From assembly GCA_937973935.1 (NCBI GenBank), contig CALJJF010000142.1:1-20281 (forward strand): DNA of 20,281 bases, read 5' to 3'. Origin of the DNA: MKRK01 sp001896915 (lineage in GTDB: Bacteria; Bacillota; Clostridia; Oscillospirales; Acutalibacteraceae). Below, one piece after another: positions 7,557-15,444 of this stretch (the first letter of the stretch is position 1; the number at the start of each line of letters is the position of its first letter). The position numbers and the translations under genes were made by a program. The notes beneath the pieces were generated by a model, which worked only from the letters and a program-made list of their open reading frames with translations, did no database searches and was not told the origin of the DNA.

Positions 7557-7585
7557 AATGCTCACTCCTTTTTTATCTTAACTCC

Positions 7586-7614
7586 ATTATAAATGAGCGA
7601 ACTCTAAAAATCAA
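7586..7614 (-). promoter_or_regulatory. Promoter of the GH130 gene
   Basis: TTGATT (7614-7609), 17-base spacer and perfect TATAAT (7591-7586), about 30 bases before the start codon. This is a near-consensus sigma-A promoter. Confidence 0.7.
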
Positions 7615-7658
7615 AGGCTAACTTATTCAATACTATAACGATTTTGTCATAAAAGAAT

Positions 7659-7685
7659 AAGACCGTCCGATGAATGGACGGTCTT
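7659..7685 (-). terminator. Intrinsic terminator of the 612-residue surface protein gene
   Basis: A 10-base-pair hairpin with arms AAGACCGTCC (7659-7668) and GGACGGTCTT (7676-7685) and a 7-base loop. On the minus strand it is followed by a T-rich tract and lies about 20 bases after the stop at 7705. Confidence 0.85.
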
Positions 7686-7704
7686 TATTGTGTTTATAAA
7701 TTTC

Positions 7705-9543
7705 TTATTGTTCTTTTTTCTTTGATTTTACCAATACTACACCAGCTGCTGTAATTACAACAAACAGTGCAATCGGTGCCATACCGCTTGAATCAACATC
7801 CGGGCTGTTACCGTCAGAAGGTTGGGTTGTCGGCTGCGTTGTATATTCACCCTCAACGATAAACCCATATTCCTGACCAAGCATATAATACATGTTGTAC
7901 TCTTCACCAAAATAATACGGCTCTAAGTCTGCACGCTCTCTTGTATCCAGATCCAATTCATTGTATGCGTTAAAGAAATCAAGAATGTGATCGATATCCT
8001 CATTGGTAATTGCATCATAAGCGATGTCGTAACCAGGTAATTTTGAGTGTACTTGAATCAGTGCTTCCAACAGCTCATAGTTAACAGGATCCTTCTCTGT
8101 AGGCAATGCAGGTACATCAGCTGTTTTATATGTCCAAATATCGCTGATATAACCCAACGGACCTCTGTTGCCGAGAGGGCCCATACTATCCCAATAATAA
8201 CCGAAAGAAACCGTGAGGGATACTGCTCGACCTGCCATGGTGTTATTTAAATACTTAGGAACATCGGTGCGTGATTCTTGTAACACAAATTTGTCAAAAG
8301 AAAAATATATCTCGTAAATCATATCATCATTGACAATATTTTGTCTGGTATACTCAGATGGTTTTGTGCTGAGTGCATAAGTATCTACTCTAACTTGGTT
8401 CCCTGCCATAATGGGGTTTCCGTTTTCGTCAGCTGCGTTTATAGCAATTTTCATGGTATACTCATTTTGCTTTGAAGCAGGCTCAAGAAGGATGTAGGAG
8501 CGAAGACCGTCAGCGCCTGCCATAACACCCGGCTCAACGCCGTTCCAGCCCACCTGGAACTGAGGATCCCATGACTCCTTATCGAGCTCAATATCATCTT
8601 TGTTTTCAGGAATTTTATTTTCTACACGGTACGCAGACCAGTCAGCCGGGAAGGTATTCCCGTCAGCATCCGCAATTACAGTATCTCCTGCTTTCACAAT
8701 ACAGCCTTTGGTTTTCAGACCATTCGTCCACCACTTGTCTGTTTTCATAAAGGTTGACCAGTCCACGACTCTTTTGGAATCAGTAATTGGTTTTGCTGTT
8801 GTTGCTGTTTGACCGCCTATTGTCGGACGATATGTTGTAGGATCTTCCGGCTCTACGAACGCAGTTGTTGTTTGCCCCGGGAGGGTCGTTGTTGGCTCTT
8901 TGGTTGTACCACCGCCGCCATAGATATACATATCACTGAATTTGGCTTTCCAAGTGGTCTTACCACCTTCGGTCCATCCGTCGGTAATTGAAAAACCACC
9001 ATCCAACATGCCAAGATTTGTAAGCTTCGAGCTTGAGTTACCATCCAATGCAAAATCAGCCAATTTAAACTGCACCAACTGAGTTGTACCTTTTGTGACG
9101 GTTTTCGTCAGAACATAAACGCCGTTTTTGGCAACCAATTTAATTACAATTTTATCCGATATTGATGTTGCATCTACATTTACAAGCATCTCTATGCCGG
9201 TCTGTCCGCCTAATTTCTCAGCATCGATACCACCTTTTGCTTTCCACTGGGCAATACCAAATTGATGCTCCTGGGCGGTTCCTGTGGATGTAAGTGATAA
9301 TTCGCCCAGTCCGGCTCCAAATATGCCGTTTCCATCGCTTAAAGTAGTATAACCGGTAGAGTTGCCGTAAGGACTAATGCCAACAGCTTCAGCCTGAATA
9401 ATTCTGGTCCATGGGAAAAGCTTGATTGCATCAGCCGATAAGGTTGAAGAACTAGTCGCAGCAAATACGCCCACCATCGAAACGATAGACATCAGTATTG
9501 CCAATATCACAACAACACCTATCGCTTTCTTTAAAATTGCCAT
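7705..9543 (-). CDS. Large cell-surface protein of unknown function with C-terminal anchor
   Basis: A 612-residue exported protein, not recognised as any enzyme. Order: signal peptide (1-29); a beta-rich, aromatic domain (about 45-210) resembling a carbohydrate-binding module in composition; a Thr/Pro linker (about 211-255); a larger beta-rich domain (about 258-480) with many Trp/Tyr; a helical acidic segment (about 485-565); a Thr/Pro stretch; then S-P-D-V-D-S-S-G, a hydrophobic helix (about 589-605) and K-S-K-K-K-E-Q. The last part has the sorting-signal layout, but T-G is replaced. AGGAGG precedes the ATG. It has its own promoter and terminator, so it is a single-gene unit. Set among glucan- and mannan-degrading genes, a surface glycan-binding role is a fair inference. 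No catalytic motif was found. Confidence 0.85.
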   Translation of the reverse strand: MAILKKAIGVVVILAILMSIVSMVGVFAATSSSTLSADAIKLFPWTRIIQAEAVGISPYGNSTGYTTLSDGNGIFGAGLGELSLTSTGTAQEHQFGIAQWKAKGGIDAEKLGGQTGIEMLVNVDATSISDKIVIKLVAKNGVYVLTKTVTKGTTQLVQFKLADFALDGNSSSKLTNLGMLDGGFSITDGWTEGGKTTWKAKFSDMYIYGGGGTTKEPTTTLPGQTTTAFVEPEDPTTYRPTIGGQTATTAKPITDSKRVVDWSTFMKTDKWWTNGLKTKGCIVKAGDTVIADADGNTFPADWSAYRVENKIPENKDDIELDKESWDPQFQVGWNGVEPGVMAGADGLRSYILLEPASKQNEYTMKIAINAADENGNPIMAGNQVRVDTYALSTKPSEYTRQNIVNDDMIYEIYFSFDKFVLQESRTDVPKYLNNTMAGRAVSLTVSFGYYWDSMGPLGNRGPLGYISDIWTYKTADVPALPTEKDPVNYELLEALIQVHSKLPGYDIAYDAITNEDIDHILDFFNAYNELDLDTRERADLEPYYFGEEYNMYYMLGQEYGFIVEGEYTTQPTTQPSDGNSPDVDSSGMAPIALFVVITAAGVVLVKSKKKEQ

Positions 9544-9626
9544 AATGTTTCCTCCTAAAAGAAATTGTTTATTTTAACTAAAATCCGCTTTAATGTTACT
9601 GATTTTCAGCTATCATTAGTATAATT

Positions 9627-9655
9627 ATTTTATCACAACTGTATGTTAAATGCAA
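9627..9655 (-). promoter_or_regulatory. Promoter of the 612-residue surface protein gene
   Basis: TTGCAT (9655-9650), 17-base spacer and TAAAAT (9632-9627), leaving a leader of about 75 bases before the start at 9543. Confidence 0.55.
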
Positions 9656-9818
9656 GATGTTTTGCGTGTAGTCAAATTGTTTGTGCAAATCTTATAAAAA
9701 ATGAATTTTTTTTTATTCAATCGGACAATTTTTTTTGGTTTTCTTGTCTTTCTTTGCAAATATTAACACTTGTGTCACCTTATCATTGTCTATTTTAAGG
9801 CTTTTTTATCCGTTTTTT

Positions 9819-9843
9819 ATTATAACTGCGATAAAGTATCGCA
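9819..9843 (-). promoter_or_regulatory. Palindrome next to a TATAAT box
   Basis: A perfect palindrome TGCGATA-AAG-TATCGCA (9827-9843) ends two bases upstream of a minus-strand TATAAT (9824-9819). It lies just past the GH30 stop. It lacks the U-run of a terminator, so a repressor site on a far-upstream promoter is the better reading. No good -35 is seen. Confidence 0.35.
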
Positions 9844-9865
9844 AATATGATTGCTCCAAATTATA

Positions 9866-11206
9866 CTATTCTCCGTAAACGAGTGTGATCATCGAACGAG
9901 CGTCAATTGTCTGCTTCAGGAGCTTTCCATTTTCTCTGATATGGAAATCCAAATCTTTTTCTGAGCGGTTCAGCACAACCAAAACACGGTTTCCTTCCGG
10001 TGTCTGATATCCGCTGACCTCAAGGTTTTCACTGTAGCTGGAGGTACCGATTCTGACTGAGCCGGGTTTGATGAACTTGCTGAAATGACCGATATAGTAG
10101 TACGTTAACATGATATTAACTTTGTCTTCGTTTGTTTCACACATAATTGGTGCTGCACAGTAGTTTTCTACATGATTTGGACCGCCTTTTTCATCAAGGA
10201 TTAAATTCCAGTCAATGTGTGCAGCGGTTCCGTTGTTGAAATTACCGAGCATATCATGGGCATAGATTTCCGCATTGATAATCGGATCCACCTTCATGCC
10301 ACGTTCCACGCAGCCTTCGGTGAAGATGATGGGCTTGTCGGGATAAACCTCGCTTGTGATTTTTACCGCATCAAAATGGTCTCCGGTGTACCAGTGCATG
10401 CCTACACCCCAGATGAAATCCTTCGCTTTCGCATCGCTGAAAATGTCCCTTGCTCTTTCATAAACCCGTTCCTTGTTGTGATCCCAAATAATAATTTTAA
10501 CGTCACTGAGACCCTCTGCTTCCAGAACCGGCCCTAAATAGTCACGGACAAATGTCATTTCTTCTTCGGTGGTATACGTACAGGAATCCCATACCTGTAC
10601 TGCATTGGGCTCGTTCTGCACAGTCAGCGCAAATGTATCAATGCCCTCCTTACGGTATTCCTTTATGTAGCGCGCAATGTATTTTGCCCATTGCATCTTA
10701 AACTCGTCTTTTAATTTGCCGCCATTGTTCATTTTTCCTGTTGTTTTCATAAATGGTGGAGGGCTCCAGGGGGAAGCCAGAAACTTGATGGTTTCCTTGG
10801 ATACTTCCTGTGCCTTTTTTATCATGGGGATGATATACTGTCTGTCCCGGGAGATGTCAAAGGTGGAAAACTCGGTATCTGCCGGGTCTTCCACATAGGC
10901 ATAGTTACCAAGGGCAAAATCACAGCTGTTGATATGGTTGCGGCAGAAGGTATAACCGATTCCGTTCTCACCAAAATAGCTGGAGATGATTTTTGCCTGA
11001 TTATTTTCACTCATCTTTGACAATGTATAGCCGGCAGCTTCTGTAAACGCGCCGCCGAACCCGATCATTTTTTGATATTTTACTTCCGGATATACGTTGA
11101 TTACCTGCATCTCCTGCTGCCGATCCTCTGATATAAATTCAAAATCAGCCATTTCCTTTAATTCATAGCCCTTGCGCTGATTGGTTTCAAAACGTTTTCC
11201 TTTCAT
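9866..11206 (-). CDS. GH30 family beta-glucosidase/beta-1,6-glucanase, cytoplasmic
   Basis: A 446-residue retaining glycoside hydrolase with no signal peptide, so it acts on imported oligosaccharides. It has the GH30 (beta/alpha)8 barrel followed by a small beta domain (about 370-446). The acid/base is Glu199 in L-T-V-Q-N-E-P, and the nucleophile is Glu297 in I-I-F-T-E-G-C. G-F-G-G-A-F-T-E near residue 50 and S-P-W-S-P-P-P-F-M-K near 145 are further family marks. They fit GH30 subfamilies that cut beta-glucosides, including beta-1,6 linkages. Removing beta-1,6 branches from laminarin-type oligosaccharides would fit the neighbouring GH16 and GH94 genes; beta-xylosidase or another specificity is possible. 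ATG follows AAAAGGAG. The stop is TAG. Only about 30 bases separate the start from the GH94 terminator, and no separate promoter is visible. Confidence 0.9.
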   Translation of the reverse strand: MKGKRFETNQRKGYELKEMADFEFISEDRQQEMQVINVYPEVKYQKMIGFGGAFTEAAGYTLSKMSENNQAKIISSYFGENGIGYTFCRNHINSCDFALGNYAYVEDPADTEFSTFDISRDRQYIIPMIKKAQEVSKETIKFLASPWSPPPFMKTTGKMNNGGKLKDEFKMQWAKYIARYIKEYRKEGIDTFALTVQNEPNAVQVWDSCTYTTEEEMTFVRDYLGPVLEAEGLSDVKIIIWDHNKERVYERARDIFSDAKAKDFIWGVGMHWYTGDHFDAVKITSEVYPDKPIIFTEGCVERGMKVDPIINAEIYAHDMLGNFNNGTAAHIDWNLILDEKGGPNHVENYCAAPIMCETNEDKVNIMLTYYYIGHFSKFIKPGSVRIGTSSYSENLEVSGYQTPEGNRVLVVLNRSEKDLDFHIRENGKLLKQTIDARSMITLVYGE

Positions 11207-11240
11207 ATACTGCTCCTTTTCTTGGGCGGAGATATTGTGG

Positions 11241-11273
11241 AAAAAGCCGACCGTCCGCCGGTCGGTCGGCTTT
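11241..11273 (-). terminator. Intrinsic terminator after the GH94 gene
   Basis: An 11-base-pair GC-rich hairpin, AAAGCCGACCG (11243-11253) with CGGTCGGCTTT (11263-11273), and a T5 tract after it on the minus strand. It separates GH94 from GH30, so GH30 probably depends on read-through or on a promoter I could not see. Confidence 0.88.
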
Positions 11274-11284
11274 CTGATTTAATA

Positions 11285-13624
11285 TTATTTCATTGTTACC
11301 GTAACGCTGTGAACCTTTCCGTCACCAAAGACAGGAATGATATCACCCTCGATGTTTTGTCCGTCCACAACCAAGGCAACGGTTCCGTTTTCAAGCTTAT
11401 CCGGATTTTCAATCGTAATGTCATATTCTGCACCACGGAAGTTTCTCTTCATGCCGCATTTTTCCCAGCCGGGCAAACAAGGATTGACACGAAGACCTGC
11501 AAAATCCGGCTTGATTCCGACCATTGCGGTTTCAATCACGTTGGTAAACCATGCGACAGAACCGGTGATCCAGGAATATTCCATCTGATAGGCATTGTTT
11601 CTGTGCTCGGGTCCGAAATAACAGTTGGAATACTGATAAGGTAGGTTGGTTTCCTTGATTTCATTGTCCGGCCCGTTTAAATAGCCGGGTGTGATCTTTT
11701 TAAAGAGGTTATATGCCCTGTTGCCCATGCCGTACTTGAGCAGGCCGAGAACCATCCAGACATTGGTGTGTGAATAGATCGTTCCGTTCTCAGCGATGCC
11801 CGGCTCCATGGCGGAAATACGACCCAACGTATCGTCAAATTCCTTGAAGCTGGGGGTTAAGAGGAGATATCCCACCGGAGTATCCAGCAGCTCATCCATA
11901 GACCGAATGATGGTTTCCGCTCTTTCCTGATCCGCCACTCCGGCAACCAGTGACCAGCACTGGGGCTCCATGAAGATTTTTGCATATTTTTCATCCTTGG
12001 ATCCGATGGCTCTGCCGGAATCAGCATAACAGCGGCGATACCAACCGCCGTCCCAGGCGTTCTCATTGATTGCCTTCATGATGCTTTCTCTGCGTGCCAG
12101 ATATTCATTTTTCTTTTCTGTTTCACCCAAGAACTCTGTCAGCTCTGCCATTTCACGCATCGCCTGTGCATAAGCAATACTCAGCCAAACACTTTCGCCC
12201 TTGCCTTCCTTGCCAACACCGGTCAGGCTGTCATTCCAGTCGCCGAATTTGATGAGCAGCAAATCATTTCTGCCCTTGTTGTGTTCAAGGAAATCCAGCG
12301 CTCTTTCTATATGACCTCTGACGGTTGCTTCGCCGCCGTCAAAAAAGGGAACCATTTCATTTAAGAAGTCTGTGTCCCCGGTTTCCCGAAGATAGCCGGA
12401 CAGTGTGAATTCCAGCCAAAGGGCACTGTCGGAATAGGCCTTGTCATCAATGGGATTCCAGCCGCGGACAGCCAGACCATTTTGATACTGATGCTTAAAG
12501 GCTTCTCTTAGTATCTCTTTTGTTCTTTCCGGCGTCAGAGAAGAAACGCCATATCCCTGTTGTACAATGTCACGGTAGCCGTTATAGCCCCAGCGGCACC
12601 AGGTGGATCCAAACAGGGTAGCCTGCTTGTTCCAGTAATTGATGATTCTGTTTAAATGCTCGTCAGGTGTTTTTACCTCGTTTGTGCTGACCAATGCTTT
12701 TCTGTTGTTTTTCATTTGAGTAAAAAATGTATCAAAATTCCCAAAATACTTATCTTTTAAGCCTTCTGCTTCCGCAGCCGCTGTGACAGCACCTAAAATC
12801 AAACTGATTTTTTTGCTTTCGCCGGCTTTTAACTTCATGTTAAACTGCAGCGCACCGATGGTGGCGTCTGCCGAACCTTCAAAATTGGAGCAGCTACCGT
12901 TTACAACAGCATCGGGTGCAGAAAGGGTAGAGTATTGCCCGACAAATTTGTTTCTGGTGCCGTCGAAGGCATCGATGGTTGCATCAGCCGCCATAAAGGC
13001 GGTCAAGTATGGGTGGGGAGTGATGAAAGGATGCTTTGTGGCAAAGAAGGTGTTCTTTTCTTTGTCAAGCCAGGTGGTACGGAAAATCATGTCCCCATAG
13101 CTGTCAAAGCCCCATTTGTATTTAAACTGAAATTGGTTGTAAATAAACAGGGAATAGTCTCTGTCCTTGTCGGTCTCATTGGCGGTGGTCAGCTCCCAAA
13201 GCTCCACCGGGTCGTACCCTTCCGGGATGAAAAGCTTAAAGGTGTTCCTGGTGCCCTTTGTTTTATTGACGATTTCGGTGTATCCCAGACCATGCTTACA
13301 CTGGTATTCCTCATATTCCTTTTTGACCGGTTCCCAGTTTACCGTCCAGAATTCTCCGGTATCATTGTCTCTGACATAAATCAGTCTGTTCATTAAATTG
13401 TCACGACCGAAAACATCATAATCACATACACGGCCGACGCCGGTAAACAACTGAATGCCTTCTTTTCCGTCAAGCTGATAATCAAAGCAGCCTACGCCGG
13501 TTTGCTGAATATTTGCATAGCAGGCATTGTTATAAATAAAATTATCATATGCCCTCGGAGTATTGGGACTTGTTATGATAAACTCGTCACCTGTTTCATT
13601 GAAATGTCCAAATCTGTACTTCAT
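11285..13624 (-). CDS. GH94 family beta-glucan disaccharide phosphorylase
   Basis: A cytoplasmic inverting phosphorylase of 779 residues. It splits a beta-linked disaccharide with phosphate to give glucose 1-phosphate and a sugar, saving ATP. The N-terminal beta-sandwich (from M-K-Y-R-F-G-H-F), linker and (alpha/alpha)6 barrel are all present. Marks include Y-R-D-I-V-Q-Q near 350, D-S-A-L-W-L near 400, and G-D-W-N-D at about 461-465 with the general acid. The start at 13624 lies 8 bases after AAAGGA; a start 12 codons earlier lacks a site and overlaps the promoter. Candidates are laminaribiose, cellobiose or cellobionic-acid phosphorylase. Context favours laminaribiose, while the D-I-V-Q-Q and W-N-P segments differ from classical cellobiose phosphorylases. 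It has its own promoter and a strong terminator. Confidence 0.92.
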   Translation of the reverse strand: MKYRFGHFNETGDEFIITSPNTPRAYDNFIYNNACYANIQQTGVGCFDYQLDGKEGIQLFTGVGRVCDYDVFGRDNLMNRLIYVRDNDTGEFWTVNWEPVKKEYEEYQCKHGLGYTEIVNKTKGTRNTFKLFIPEGYDPVELWELTTANETDKDRDYSLFIYNQFQFKYKWGFDSYGDMIFRTTWLDKEKNTFFATKHPFITPHPYLTAFMAADATIDAFDGTRNKFVGQYSTLSAPDAVVNGSCSNFEGSADATIGALQFNMKLKAGESKKISLILGAVTAAAEAEGLKDKYFGNFDTFFTQMKNNRKALVSTNEVKTPDEHLNRIINYWNKQATLFGSTWCRWGYNGYRDIVQQGYGVSSLTPERTKEILREAFKHQYQNGLAVRGWNPIDDKAYSDSALWLEFTLSGYLRETGDTDFLNEMVPFFDGGEATVRGHIERALDFLEHNKGRNDLLLIKFGDWNDSLTGVGKEGKGESVWLSIAYAQAMREMAELTEFLGETEKKNEYLARRESIMKAINENAWDGGWYRRCYADSGRAIGSKDEKYAKIFMEPQCWSLVAGVADQERAETIIRSMDELLDTPVGYLLLTPSFKEFDDTLGRISAMEPGIAENGTIYSHTNVWMVLGLLKYGMGNRAYNLFKKITPGYLNGPDNEIKETNLPYQYSNCYFGPEHRNNAYQMEYSWITGSVAWFTNVIETAMVGIKPDFAGLRVNPCLPGWEKCGMKRNFRGAEYDITIENPDKLENGTVALVVDGQNIEGDIIPVFGDGKVHSVTVTMK

Positions 13625-13644
13625 GTTCTTAGTCCTTTCCTTGT

Positions 13645-13687
13645 TGCTGATCAATCCCATTATATCAGCATTTTCTGATTACTTCAA
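13645..13687 (-). promoter_or_regulatory. Promoter of the GH94 gene with flanking palindrome
   Basis: TTGAAG (13687-13682), 17-base spacer and perfect TATAAT (13664-13659). Seven-base arms TGCTGAT (13645-13651) and ATCAGCA (13664-13670) flank the -10 and start region with 12 bases between, which would suit a dimeric repressor. Confidence 0.65.
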
Positions 13688-13695
13688 ATATATTT

Positions 13696-14586
13696 TTACT
13701 GTTTTTCAAAGAATTTTAGTACTTCAGCCCGATCAGGCATAGAGGATTGACAGCCCTTATGTGTAGTAGAGATTCCCGCGGCTGTGTTTGCATATCCGAT
13801 GCTCTCGGCAAGGCCTTTTCCATCGCAAAAAGCGCTGGCCAGAACACCGCAGAATGTATCACCCGCGCCGGTGGGGTCAACGGGTATGATTTTAATGGGA
13901 GGTACAACAACCACCTTTGTCCCGTCAAAGAAAACCGAGCCTTCTCCGCCCCTTGTCACAACAAGCTTATTGGGGTATCTGCATAAGACCTCATCCAGCT
14001 CCCTGTCTTTGAACAGCATCTTCACTTCGTTGGCATTGGGAATGAAAAAGCTTGCCGCCTCAATCCACTCCATTCTGGTCATGGTCGCATCGGGCGCCGG
14101 ATTGATCAGGGTTTTGATTTTCCGTTCTTTGCAGTAATTCAGCGTAAAATCAATTGTTTCCGTCGGTATTTCATATTGAATGAGGACCATATCGGCATCG
14201 TCGATCAAATGACTGTGCTGCATCACCAATTCCGGTGTCAGCATTTCATTGGCACCCTTTACAATGGTGATGGTATTTTCCCCTCCGGCAACATGGATAA
14301 AGGCCGTGCCTGTAGACGCTCCCTTTATTTTTACAATCCCGTCCGTATTGATGTTGTTATCCTGAAATCGTTCCAGTGCCAGTGTCCCGTGAGCATCATC
14401 CCCCACGCAACCGATCATCCATACCTGACTTCCGAATCTGGCGGCCGCCACGGCCTGATTGGCGCCTTTTCCACCCATGCAAATCATATAATCATTTGCT
14501 ATGATGTTCTCAGAAGGAAGCGGAAACTGATCCGCAAATATTGTTAAGTCGGTGTTGATACTTCCCACAACAACCAGTTTTCCCAT
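13696..14586 (-). CDS. rbsK: Ribokinase, PfkB family
   Basis: A 296-residue cytoplasmic sugar kinase. It has both PfkB signatures: the N-terminal G-S-I-N-T-D-L and G-G-K-G-A-N-Q-A (38-45), and the C-terminal D-P-T-G-A-G-D-T-F with catalytic Asp243. The I-N-P-A-P stretch (161-165) is typical of ribokinases in the strict sense. The expected reaction is ribose to ribose 5-phosphate, though related kinases accept other sugars such as allulose or deoxyribose. It starts 14 bases after the end of the epimerase-like gene, with AGGTGA before ATG, so the two form an operon. Neither has an obvious place in glucan breakdown. Confidence 0.9.
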   Translation of the reverse strand: MGKLVVVGSINTDLTIFADQFPLPSENIIANDYMICMGGKGANQAVAAARFGSQVWMIGCVGDDAHGTLALERFQDNNINTDGIVKIKGASTGTAFIHVAGGENTITIVKGANEMLTPELVMQHSHLIDDADMVLIQYEIPTETIDFTLNYCKERKIKTLINPAPDATMTRMEWIEAASFFIPNANEVKMLFKDRELDEVLCRYPNKLVVTRGGEGSVFFDGTKVVVVPPIKIIPVDPTGAGDTFCGVLASAFCDGKGLAESIGYANTAAGISTTHKGCQSSMPDRAEVLKFFEKQ

Positions 14587-14600
14587 TTTTCATCACCTGA

Positions 14601-15284
14601 TTATTTCGTTGTAATTTCATTTCTAAGCTTCTCACAAGCTTTTGAGATTGACAAATTGTTTTGAAAGATCGTATTGGTTCCTGCCACAAAAATATCTGCG
14701 CCGTTTTGAGACATAATCTTTGCATTGTCAAAGCAGACCTTCCCGTCTACTTCTATTTTGATATGATCTTTTTTCTTTTGGTGCAAAAACTCTTTTGCGT
14801 GTTTGACTTTATCCAATGTTTCGGGGATGAAGGTCTGTCCGGCAATACCGGGGTTCAGTCCGAGAATTAACACAAAGTCCAGCTTGTCCAAATATGGCTC
14901 AATGATCTCAACGGAGGTCAAGGGTTTTAGTGCAATACCCGCCTTGGCTCCCAGTTCCTTAATATTGTCCAGCGCCAGGCAGGTTTCTTCTTCACATTCA
15001 TAATGAACCGAAACACTGTCACCTTTTCGTATGTCAAACCATTTCAGCTTATAGGACGGAGATTCTATCATCAAATGATAATCAAAAGGCAGGAGAGAAC
15101 AGCTTCGTATGGATCGGATTAAATCAGGGAAAAGCGAATAGCTGGGAACAAAGCTACCGTCCATAACATCAATATGCAGCATGTCCACCGGCACCTGATG
15201 GATTTCCCTGAGTTGCTGCTCCAAATGCAAAAAGTTCGCTTTCATCATGGATACTGAAATCAGCTTTTTCATTTTCAAAAACAT
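14601..15284 (-). CDS. Divergent ribulose-phosphate 3-epimerase family protein
   Basis: A 227-residue TIM-barrel sugar-phosphate epimerase. The metal and catalytic residues are all kept: His37 and Asp39 in H-I-D-V-M-D-G-S-F-V-P, His70 in Y-H-L-M-I, and Asp180 in E-V-D-G-K-V. The loop motifs differ from housekeeping Rpe: G-S-F-V-P-S-Y-S-L-F replaces the usual G-H-F-V-P-N, and L-G-L-N-P-G-I-A-G-Q replaces M-S-V-N-P-G-F-G-G-Q. It could be an allulose-6-phosphate 3-epimerase-like enzyme paired with the downstream kinase. The start is uncertain: AGGAG is only 3 bases before ATG 15284, while an in-frame TTG at 15278 has better spacing. No promoter was found between it and the upstream terminator. 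Confidence 0.85.
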   Translation of the reverse strand: MFLKMKKLISVSMMKANFLHLEQQLREIHQVPVDMLHIDVMDGSFVPSYSLFPDLIRSIRSCSLLPFDYHLMIESPSYKLKWFDIRKGDSVSVHYECEEETCLALDNIKELGAKAGIALKPLTSVEIIEPYLDKLDFVLILGLNPGIAGQTFIPETLDKVKHAKEFLHQKKKDHIKIEVDGKVCFDNAKIMSQNGADIFVAGTNTIFQNNLSISKACEKLRNEITTK

Positions 15285-15375
15285 CTTCTCCTGCGATCGT
15301 TGCCCAAAACCTATAAAAAGCGGGAGGGATGCGTGGACACCACCTTTCTTATTTCACAATGTGCTTGTCTTCTGC

Positions 15376-15399
15376 AAAAAGGGCGGCATAAAGCCGCCC
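15376..15399 (-). terminator. Intrinsic terminator after the first GH16 gene
   Basis: GGGCGGC (15381-15387), loop ATAAA and GCCGCCC (15393-15399), followed on the minus strand by T5 (15380-15376). It lies 45 bases after the stop at 15445 and ends the GH16 block. Confidence 0.9.
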
Positions 15400-15444
15400 C
15401 GTTTTCGTTCGTATCAAAGAAATCCTATTGGCATTAAGAAATAA

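Larger units (their letters stand above)
9544..9865. other. A/T-rich 322-base intergenic region
   Basis: No credible gene. It holds the promoter of the 612-residue protein gene (9627-9655), a second weak promoter-like site with a palindrome (9819-9843), and long T and A runs around 9700-9810. No convincing intrinsic terminator with a U-run follows the GH30 stop. Confidence 0.7.

Noticed and set aside
13646..13669. GCTGAT/ATCAGC repeat as a terminator of the ribokinase operon
   Set aside because: No U-run, and it surrounds a near-perfect promoter -10, so an operator is the better reading.
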